Origin: Saprospirales bacterium | GTDB taxonomy: Bacteria > Bacteroidota > Bacteroidia > Chitinophagales > Saprospiraceae | Reading direction: 5' to 3' | Length of the DNA: 6,527 nucleotides | NCBI GenBank assembly: GCA_003559985.1 | Contig: PWJP01000097.1 | Coordinates: 1 to 6,527, forward strand | In this document: in pieces, positions 1-5,057 of the stretch | Position numbering within the stretch: position 1 is the stretch's first letter | Layout of the letters: each line of letters begins with the position of its first letter | Made by a program: the position numbers and the translations under genes | The notes under the pieces: generated by a model | Database searches by the model: none | What the model was told of the DNA's origin: nothing | Seen by the model: only the letters and a program-made list of their open reading frames with translations

Positions 1-1092
1 CAGTGGCATCCGCTGGGAATTGTGGGCATCATTTCTGCATTTAATTTTCCGGTTGCAGTCTGGTCGTGGAATTCCATGATCGCCATGGTCTGCGGGAATG
101 TTTGTGTCTGGAAACCCTCTGAGAAATCTCTTCTCTGTAGTGTGGCCTGTCAAAATCTCATGCAAAAAGTGCTGAAAGAGAATGGCATTGAAGAAGGGGT
201 TGTAAACCTGATTAATGGCGACTACCGCATTGGTGAGTACATGACCAAAGACAATAGAGTGCCCCTGGTTTCAGCTACAGGAAGTACGAGAATGGGTAAA
301 ATCGTGGGCGCTGAAGTGGCCTCGAGACTCGGAAAAACCATTCTTGAACTGGGCGGCAACAACGCCATTATCGTCACCCCGTCTGCAGATATGGAGGTCG
401 TCCTGACCGGAGCGCTTTTCGGGGCTGTCGGAACTGCCGGTCAGCGCTGTACATCCACACGGAGATTGATCATCCACGATTCTGTTTACGACGAAATGAA
501 AGAAAAACTGGTCAGCGCCTACGGACAACTCAAAATCGGAAACCCCCTCGATGAGACCAATCACGTGGGGCCGGTAATCGACAAGGACTCAGTAAATAAC
601 TACCTCGACGCCCTGAAAGCTATTGAAAATCAAGGTGGTAAAGTGCTTGTAGAAGGCGGCGTGCTCGAGGGCGAGGGATATGAGAGCGGCTGCTATGTAA
701 AACCCTGCATAGCCGAAGTAACCCCCGACATGGATATCGTAAAAACCGAGACTTTTGCACCCATTCTTTACATAATGAAGTACAGCGACCTGACGGAGGC
801 TCTCTCCATTCACAACAATGTGCCTCAGGGACTTTCGTCTGCGATTATGACGGATAGTATGAGGGAAGCAGAGCGGTTTCTGTCCCACGAGGGATCGGAT
901 TGCGGAATTGCCAATGTAAACATAGGTACGAGTGGTGCCGAGATTGGCGGAGCTTTCGGAGGCGAAAAGGAAACCGGTGGGGGCCGCGAGAGTGGATCGG
1001 ACGCCTGGAAAGCCTACATGAGAAGACAAACCAACACCATTAACTGGGGTGAAGAAGTTCCCCTCGCTCAGGGAATCAAATTTGACCTGTGA
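1..1092 (+). CDS. Aldehyde dehydrogenase, ALDH7 family (alpha-aminoadipic semialdehyde dehydrogenase type), 5'-truncated by window edge
   Basis: NAD(P)-dependent aldehyde dehydrogenase, most like the ALDH7/antiquitin group. That group oxidises alpha-aminoadipate semialdehyde (in equilibrium with piperideine-6-carboxylate) to aminoadipate in cytoplasmic lysine catabolism. The frame is open from base 1 (Q-W-H-P-L-G-I, then VGIISAFNFPVAVW), so the GTG at 22 is an internal valine and the true start lies left of the window. About 363 of an expected ~510 residues are present. Numbering from base 1, visible motifs are the cofactor-site WKPSE (Lys38), GSTRMG (94-99), the general-base Glu116 in LELGGNN, the catalytic Cys150 (codon 448-450) in GTAGQRCTSTRR with the Arg149 typical of ALDH7, and ETFAP (Glu250). 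The C-terminal signature EIGGAFGGEKETGGGRESGS followed by DAWKAYMRR is highly characteristic of ALDH7. No defect is seen. Family assignment is secure; the exact substrate is inferred. The gene is convergent with galE and no lysine-pathway neighbour is visible. Confidence 0.95.
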   Translation, partial: QWHPLGIVGIISAFNFPVAVWSWNSMIAMVCGNVCVWKPSEKSLLCSVACQNLMQKVLKENGIEEGVVNLINGDYRIGEYMTKDNRVPLVSATGSTRMGKIVGAEVASRLGKTILELGGNNAIIVTPSADMEVVLTGALFGAVGTAGQRCTSTRRLIIHDSVYDEMKEKLVSAYGQLKIGNPLDETNHVGPVIDKDSVNNYLDALKAIENQGGKVLVEGGVLEGEGYESGCYVKPCIAEVTPDMDIVKTETFAPILYIMKYSDLTEALSIHNNVPQGLSSAIMTDSMREAERFLSHEGSDCGIANVNIGTSGAEIGGAFGGEKETGGGRESGSDAWKAYMRRQTNTINWGEEVPLAQGIKFDL

Positions 1093-1112
1093 TGGTGCAA
1101 TAGACTTAATTC

Positions 1113-1175
1113 TTGCTCACCGCATCTGCTCCCGCTTTTCAATAAATTGGCGGATCGGGCGGGTGCGGTGAGTAA
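1113..1175. terminator. Inverted repeat between convergent genes, possible bidirectional terminator
   Basis: The arms 1116-1124 (CTCACCGCA) and 1164-1172 (TGCGGTGAG) are perfectly complementary over 9 bp. They extend outward to 1113/1175 with one G-T wobble. An inner 5 bp pair (CCCGC 1131-1135 with GCGGG 1159-1163) stacks directly on the right arm, leaving a 6-base bulge on the left. The loop is about 23 bases. It lies 21 bases after the ALDH stop and 24 bases after the galE stop on the other strand, where both transcripts should end. Neither strand has a U-run after the stem: the plus strand continues TAAAAAAT and the minus strand CAAGAATT. It is therefore not a textbook intrinsic terminator. 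Terminator or transcript-end stabiliser is inference from position and symmetry. Confidence 0.5.
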
Positions 1176-1198
1176 AAAATGCCCATGGGATAAACCGC

Positions 1199-2218
1199 TT
1201 AACCAAACCGCCTTTGCTCCCATTTCCAGGCAGACCGCATGATGTCTTCGACCCCGTATTGGGGTTCCCAGTTCAGTATTTTCCGGGCTTTGTCAAAGCG
1301 TGAGAAAATAGCGGGCACATCTCCTTTCCTTCTTTCCCCTATTTCAAAATTAACACTTTCCCCAGTCACTTTTTCAAATGCGCGGATGGCTTCGACCACG
1401 GTGATGCCGTTACCAATGCCCAGGTTAAAGGGTTCCACTTTTTTATCAGAGCGTTTTTCAAGGGTGAATTTCAAGGCTGATGTGTGGGCGCGGGCCAGAT
1501 CGCAAACGTGTATAAAATCGCGTATGCAACTCCCGTCTCTGGTGGGATAATCACCACCGTAAACCACCAGTTTTTCTCGTTTTCCGGCCGCCACTTCACA
1601 GATAATGGGAACCAGATTGGTGGATGGGTTTCTCGACGCCTCCCCGATAATGGCGCTTTCATGGGCCCCTGCCGGATTGAAATACCTAAGCAAGGTGGCT
1701 CGAAAGTTGGGTTCATTTCGGGCCAGGTCCTTTAAAGTGTTCTCTCCGCTCTGCTTGGTGAGGCCGTAGGGAGATATGGCAGGAAGGATGGGAGATTCCT
1801 CCGAAACCGGCATGGATTCCGCATCTCCGTAAACCGTGCAGGAGGAAGAAAAAATAAAATTCATCACCCCGCATTTAAAAGCTGCTTCAGCCACATTTAT
1901 AAGGGAGCGGATGTTGTTTTGATAGTACTTAAAGGGCTTTGCGATGGATTCCCCCACACTTTTGAAGGCCGCGAAGTGAATGATTGCATCGTAGGGTCCA
2001 TTGGCCTCGATGGTATCCAGTGTCAGTTTTCTGTCGGTCAGATCGATATTGAGATTGGGTATCTCGCGGCCCGTTAGTTTTTTCAATGCGGGCAGTACCT
2101 CCTCGTGCGAATTGATAAAATTATCCGCGCTGATCACCTCAAATCCGTTTTCTACCAGATCGACAATCGTGTGACTGCCTATAAATCCACATCCACCCGT
2201 CACCAGTATTCGCTTCAT
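1199..2218 (-). CDS. galE: UDP-glucose 4-epimerase GalE
   Basis: Cytoplasmic NAD-dependent epimerase that interconverts UDP-glucose and UDP-galactose (some members also the N-acetyl forms), feeding galactose use and synthesis of surface polysaccharide. It is a complete extended SDR protein of 339 residues, the usual GalE length (~338). The Rossmann motif TGGCGFIGSH is at 7-16, with Gly8, Gly11 and Gly14 binding NAD. HFAAFKSVGES lies at 81-91 and SSSCTVYG at 124-131. The catalytic Tyr151 and Lys155 are in SPYGLTK, and the substrate-binding RYFNPAGAH is at 178-186. The GalE-typical YGGDYPTRDGSCIRDFIHV region is at 220-238. The ATG is preceded by an A/T-rich leader without a clear Shine-Dalgarno sequence, usual for Bacteroidota, and the length supports this start. 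It lies 141 bases downstream of the DinB-like gene on the same strand. No odd residue is seen apart from Cys127 where Ala is common. Whether it also accepts UDP-GlcNAc cannot be settled by reading alone. Confidence 0.96.
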   Translation of the reverse strand: MKRILVTGGCGFIGSHTIVDLVENGFEVISADNFINSHEEVLPALKKLTGREIPNLNIDLTDRKLTLDTIEANGPYDAIIHFAAFKSVGESIAKPFKYYQNNIRSLINVAEAAFKCGVMNFIFSSSCTVYGDAESMPVSEESPILPAISPYGLTKQSGENTLKDLARNEPNFRATLLRYFNPAGAHESAIIGEASRNPSTNLVPIICEVAAGKREKLVVYGGDYPTRDGSCIRDFIHVCDLARAHTSALKFTLEKRSDKKVEPFNLGIGNGITVVEAIRAFEKVTGESVNFEIGERRKGDVPAIFSRFDKARKILNWEPQYGVEDIMRSAWKWEQRRFG

Positions 2219-2225
2219 CTTGTAT

Positions 2226-2258
2226 AATTTGAGTGTTTTTTCAACCGATACTCAATTT
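2226..2258 (-). other. Imperfect inverted repeat in the galE leader
   Basis: AATTTGAGT (2226-2234) and ACTCAATTT (2250-2258) are complementary at 8 of 9 positions, with a 15-base A/T-rich spacer. On the minus strand the repeat ends 7 bases before the galE start codon. It could form a weak hairpin in the 5' leader or be a binding site for a dimeric regulator. No match to the Bacteroidota promoter pattern (TTTG, then TAnnTTTG) was found in 2219-2359. The stem is A/T-rich and could arise by chance, so confidence is low. Confidence 0.25.
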
Positions 2259-2359
2259 GGCCCGGCCGGCCACTTGCTCAGGCAAAAATCCGTTTATTGC
2301 GGCTGGTTTTCAAACTTTCGGCCACATTAATAGTTATTTTGGAATGTTCAGGGTCGGAA

Positions 2360-2926
2360 TCAGTCTTCTGAATTAAGTGTGTCCAGTACCCTTACCGCCT
2401 GTAAGACATGTCGCTGGTTGTGGTATATCACAATGCGCAGGACGTCTCCGAGTTTGAATTTTATTAGTGTGGAAACAGAAAGGGCCACCTTTATTTTGTT
2501 CAAATCGTGCTTCCGGGCTTTTCCCAGGATAGTGAGCATTTCTTTTTGGTGATTTAAAAAGCGCTTCAGGACATTGTCGGGCACGCCCGTTTTTGTCGGG
2601 TTTTTATCACCGGGAGAACCGAGTTTCATGCCCCGTTTTTTTGGCAGCATGGACTTCGCAAAAAAATTGCCCACCACGCCGCTTTTGAACTCTTCAGAAG
2701 TGCGACCGGGACCGGCTTGTTCCATGGCCTTTGTGATGGCGGGGTGGTAGTAATCGGCAAATAGGTTGAGGTGCTCGAGGCACTCTGCAATGCTCCATTT
2801 GCCGGGGGACGGTTTCATCAGCAAATCCTCCTCGGACAGGGTTCCGAAATCCCTTTCGGCCGTCTTTATCATTTGCCTGGTGTCCGCCACCAGATCACTG
2901 AGTAGCTCATCTGAATTTATCCGCAT
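2360..2926 (-). CDS. DinB-like (DinB_2 / YfiT-like) metal-binding four-helix protein
   Basis: Small cytoplasmic protein of 188 residues in the DinB/YfiT-like putative metalloenzyme superfamily, probably the DinB_2 group. It is mostly helical and has no signal peptide. The family's three metal-binding histidines are in their expected places: His52 in GKWSIAECLEHLN, and His169 and His173 in the C-terminal YHNQRH motif. The superfamily includes bacillithiol or mycothiol transferases and other thiol-dependent or hydrolytic enzymes; most members are uncharacterised, so no reaction is assigned. It should not be confused with DNA polymerase IV, which shares the name. The middle section (about 85-115) is Lys/Gly/Pro-rich (AKSMLPKKRGMKLGSPGDKN) and probably a loop. 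It starts 57 bases after the OmpA-like gene on the same strand with no evident terminator between, so co-transcription is possible. The start is preceded by ACAAGGCTCGCC, containing a weak AAGG. Confidence 0.85.
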   Translation of the reverse strand: MRINSDELLSDLVADTRQMIKTAERDFGTLSEEDLLMKPSPGKWSIAECLEHLNLFADYYHPAITKAMEQAGPGRTSEEFKSGVVGNFFAKSMLPKKRGMKLGSPGDKNPTKTGVPDNVLKRFLNHQKEMLTILGKARKHDLNKIKVALSVSTLIKFKLGDVLRIVIYHNQRHVLQAVRVLDTLNSED

Positions 2927-2983
2927 GGCGAGCCTTGTGGTTTATTTCACCCGGTTAAAAAACAGCTTCATTCCCTTTTGCCA

Positions 2984-4258
2984 TCAATCCAGGTACAGGT
3001 TGAATTCCACCCTTCTGTTGTTGGACCTTCCCTGTGGAGATTCGTTGGTGTCGATCGGCCTTGATTCACCGTAGCCGACAAAAGACATTCTGGCTGTGGA
3101 AACACCGCGCGAAGCCAGGTATTCGTAACAGGACCTCGCCCTTTGCTCGCTGAGACGCTGGTTGTTGGAGGCCGAGCCAATGTTGTCCGTATGGCCCGAA
3201 ATCCTGAGATTGTACTCGGGATACTCCGACATGATGTTGGCGACCTGATTGAGAATGTCGAAGGACTCGGGTCTGAGTGTGGCCCGTCCCAGGTCAAATC
3301 GCACATCGCGCATGGCAATTTCCAGTATTTCCTGCACTTCTTCCGGGATATCAGAATCAACTTCTTCCACTTCCACTTCTTCTTCAGCAGGAGTGACGAC
3401 TTCCACTTCTTCTTCCTTTTCTATTTCAACCGGTTCGGGCTTTTCCTCTTCTTCTGGGCATCCGTGGTTGTCGGCCGGTCCGGCTTCATCGGGGCATCGG
3501 TCAAGGTGATCAGGTACACCGTCGCCATCCCGGTCGCGCGCACCCAAAAATTCTGCTTTGCCCTCATGCTCGGGATCCATGTCGTAAATATCGGGAATGC
3601 CATCCCCATCGGAGTCGGGTAATTTTACGGTTTCATCTTCTTTTACCTCAGGCAGGGGTTTGGGTTTTTCGGGTTCTCTATCCGTGAGGTTGTAAATAAA
3701 ACCAATGCCGAGTTGGTAGTTGTCCCTGTTGCTCTGTAGTCCAAAGCGGTAGCTGAGTTCGAGGTTGATGTCCACACGGTTGTTGACGCGGATATTGGTT
3801 CCAAGACCGGCGGGTACGGCCAGGTGAAAGTCATCGCCATCCATCAGAACGAATCCCATTCCTGTGACCAAATAGGGGTGAAGATGTCCATCGAGATTCA
3901 GAGGTGAAAAATGCCCCTGTACATCGAGGGAAAAAACATTGACATTGTTTTGGGATTCCGGTAGGGTCACTGAGGCACCTCTTACCGGCACGGCCAGATC
4001 AAGCCAGTGATTTACAGGATACCGGATGCCAAGTTCAAATCCGCCGTTCCACTTTTGAAAGTCAAAGGGCTCGCTGTCAATGGGACCCTGGTAGTCCACC
4101 CACAATTTTCGCGCAATTATTCCGGGTACCATATCACGCTCGAGGCGAGAATCCTCTATTTTCTCCTCTTTATTTTGGTCATCAGTATCCTGAGCTTTTA
4201 TTTCTCCGGTACTCAGACACAGCGCAAAGGCGACGAACAAGAACATTAGCTTTTCCAT
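2984..4258 (-). CDS. OmpA-family outer-membrane protein with TSP3 repeats and acidic linker
   Basis: Complete 424-residue envelope protein that should sit in the outer membrane and bind peptidoglycan. A signal peptide covers about 1-22, with probable cleavage after KA at 22/23. Cys14 follows Leu, so it is not a lipobox. Residues ~45-192 are rich in alternating aromatic and polar strands and end in IGFIYNL, consistent with a small beta-barrel. Two thrombospondin type 3 calcium-binding repeats follow: DSDGDGIPD from 215 and DRDGDGVPDHLDRCPDEAG from 242 to NHGCP at 264-268. A Glu/Val-rich linker covers about 269-308. The C-terminal OmpA domain covers about 315-424, with FDLGRATLRP, GHTDNIG and NQRLSEQRA. 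Asp358 and Arg373 match the diaminopimelate-binding pair of OmpA. The terminal part GYGESRPIDTNESPQGRSNN and then RRVEF is typical. Many Bacteroidota paralogues share this layout, so no gene symbol is given. The role is structural tethering; a porin activity is unproven. Confidence 0.93.
   Translation of the reverse strand: MEKLMFLFVAFALCLSTGEIKAQDTDDQNKEEKIEDSRLERDMVPGIIARKLWVDYQGPIDSEPFDFQKWNGGFELGIRYPVNHWLDLAVPVRGASVTLPESQNNVNVFSLDVQGHFSPLNLDGHLHPYLVTGMGFVLMDGDDFHLAVPAGLGTNIRVNNRVDINLELSYRFGLQSNRDNYQLGIGFIYNLTDREPEKPKPLPEVKEDETVKLPDSDGDGIPDIYDMDPEHEGKAEFLGARDRDGDGVPDHLDRCPDEAGPADNHGCPEEEEKPEPVEIEKEEEVEVVTPAEEEVEVEEVDSDIPEEVQEILEIAMRDVRFDLGRATLRPESFDILNQVANIMSEYPEYNLRISGHTDNIGSASNNQRLSEQRARSCYEYLASRGVSTARMSFVGYGESRPIDTNESPQGRSNNRRVEFNLYLD
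3369..3415 (-). repeat. 30-base tandem duplication in the OmpA acidic linker
   Basis: The 17-base string ACTTCCACTTCTTCTTC (plus strand) occurs at 3369-3385 and again at 3399-3415, exactly 30 bases apart. On the coding strand it gives EEEVEV twice, at residues 282-287 and 292-297 of the OmpA-like protein, a 10-residue period within a Glu/Val-rich spacer. The in-frame period suggests a local duplication that lengthened the linker between the TSP3 repeats and the peptidoglycan-binding domain. Low-complexity Glu codons could also produce such similarity by drift. Confidence 0.6.
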
Positions 4259-4308
4259 ATCTTTTAATATTGAGGTTGTTCAATACAAATTTTGGTCCAA
4301 AGACGTGG

Positions 4309-4339
4309 TAAATATATGATTTTTTTCTAATAGTAAAAC
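4309..4339 (-). promoter_or_regulatory. Candidate Bacteroidota-type promoter for the OmpA-like gene
   Basis: On the minus strand TATATTTA (4309-4316) matches the Bacteroidota -7 consensus TAnnTTTG except for the last base. A GTTTT tract (4335-4339) lies 18 bases upstream, near where the -33 TTTG element is expected. It would give a leader of about 45 bases before the ATG at 4258. The surrounding region is A/T-rich, so chance matches are easy. It is offered because this is the only gap of more than 150 bases upstream of the OmpA gene and a promoter is expected there. Confidence 0.3.
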
Positions 4340-4383
4340 CGCTTATGGCCGTTTATCTCAATTTTCATAGTGGAGATTCGCCT

Positions 4384-4411
4384 AAGCAGTGCAGTCTGTG
4401 ACTGGCTTTTT
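4384..4411 (+). terminator. Bulged hairpin followed by a short T-run in the intergenic region
   Basis: The sequence can fold as AAGC (4384-4387), bulge AGTG, CAGTC (4392-4396), a TGT loop, GACTG (4400-4404) and GCTT (4405-4408), giving 9 paired bases. The T-run (4407-4411) follows on the plus strand, opposite to both flanking genes. On the minus strand, the direction of the asparaginase-like transcript, the hairpin has no U-run after it. It may be the 3' end of the asparaginase-like mRNA, or a terminator for an unrecognised plus-strand transcript. Apart from this hairpin and the candidate promoter, no other feature was recognised in 4259-4487. Confidence 0.3.
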
Positions 4412-4487
4412 AAAAATCATCCTTGTCCCGGTTGTGTGCTGGTGAAAATATCAGCCCCGTTTAATCTGAGCCCCAAAACTCGATGCA

Positions 4488-5024
4488 TCATATATGGTCG
4501 GTTTCTGAATCCAACTCCTCAAAAAATCCGGTCTTTTTATTTTTCCTTACATTGTTCCAGTCAAAACAGCGTCCGTTCATTGAAATATAGACGCCCGGTG
4601 GTTTGCATTGTGCAAAGGCAATGGAGCTGCCGAGGTTGAAAAATCCGTCTGAAGAATTGCCAAAAGCATAGGGGATCATGGCGCCGGTCAGCACGATGGT
4701 TTTGCCCTCAATTTCCGCATTGGCCAGGAATTTGGCAGTTTGTACCATTTTGTCGGTGCCGTGGGTGATGAGGATGTGGTCCGCCTGCGCGCGCTTGCAA
4801 TTGAGCAATATGATCTCCCGGTCCACATCGGTCATCTCCAGGCTGTCGATCATCATTAGGGTTTTGACATTGGTCAGCAAAGTACTGCGACCCCGCCTGA
4901 ACATACCCGGCAAATGGGTGTCGCTGAAATAGAGCTCACCCGTAATGTAGTTGTAGTCTTTGTCAAAAGTTCCCCCTGTGACAAAAACCTGAATTCCCTG
5001 GTCGTCTTTTTTGTATATGGACAT
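4488..5024 (-). CDS. Short asparaginase/glutaminase-like protein (N-terminal domain only)
   Basis: A 178-residue protein that corresponds to only the N-terminal alpha/beta domain of the bacterial L-asparaginase/glutaminase family, whose classical members are about 330 residues with two domains. The catalytic positions are kept: Thr19 in VTGGTFD (first nucleophile), Thr90-Asp91 in ITHGTDKMVQTAKFL, and Lys161 in NVRKNKK, aligned with the active-site lysine of E. coli AnsB. LTGAMIPYAFGNSSDGFFNL (112-131) is the family's next signature. There is no signal peptide, so it is probably cytoplasmic. The frame ends cleanly with TGA. The following 229 bases show no asparaginase-like remnant in the three minus frames near the stop and are too short for the missing domain. 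This suggests a natural short form rather than a broken gene. Its substrate is unknown. It starts 33 bases after the T9SS gene and may be co-transcribed with it. No strong ribosome-binding site is seen. Confidence 0.85.
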   Translation of the reverse strand: MSIYKKDDQGIQVFVTGGTFDKDYNYITGELYFSDTHLPGMFRRGRSTLLTNVKTLMMIDSLEMTDVDREIILLNCKRAQADHILITHGTDKMVQTAKFLANAEIEGKTIVLTGAMIPYAFGNSSDGFFNLGSSIAFAQCKPPGVYISMNGRCFDWNNVRKNKKTGFFEELDSETDHI

Positions 5025-5057
5025 ACAATGGTTTAGATGAAATTTTTCTGTCCGGTC

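Noticed and set aside
589..1029. Minus-strand open frame of 146 codons opposite the ALDH gene.
   Set aside because: It is antisense to conserved ALDH7 motifs with no recognisable domain; a shadow frame.
22..1092. GTG at 22 as the start of the aldehyde dehydrogenase.
   Set aside because: The frame is open to base 1 and the preceding residues (QWHPLGI) fit the conserved ALDH sequence, so this codon is internal and the gene is cut by the window edge.
2257..2272. GC-rich palindrome around GGCCGGCC in the gap between the DinB-like gene and galE.
   Set aside because: A short self-complementary string without a loop or U-tract; no terminator or site function can be supported.
3143..3622. Plus-strand open frame of 159 codons opposite the OmpA-like gene.
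   Set aside because: It has no recognisable motif and lies entirely antisense to a well-supported coding region with TSP3 and OmpA motifs; it is a shadow frame.
4041..4258. OmpA-like protein as a lipoprotein because of Cys14 near the N-terminus.
   Set aside because: The residues before Cys14 (F-A-L) do not fit a lipobox, and a normal signal peptidase I site follows at 22/23.
4291..4301. Palindrome TTTGGTCCAAA upstream of the OmpA-like gene as an operator.
   Set aside because: Only five bases per arm, single copy, and no extension of symmetry beyond it; too short to claim a regulator site.
4370..4639. Plus-strand open frame of 89 codons starting in the intergenic region.
   Set aside because: It starts with GTG, runs antisense into the asparaginase-like gene, overlaps the hairpin and shows no family motif.
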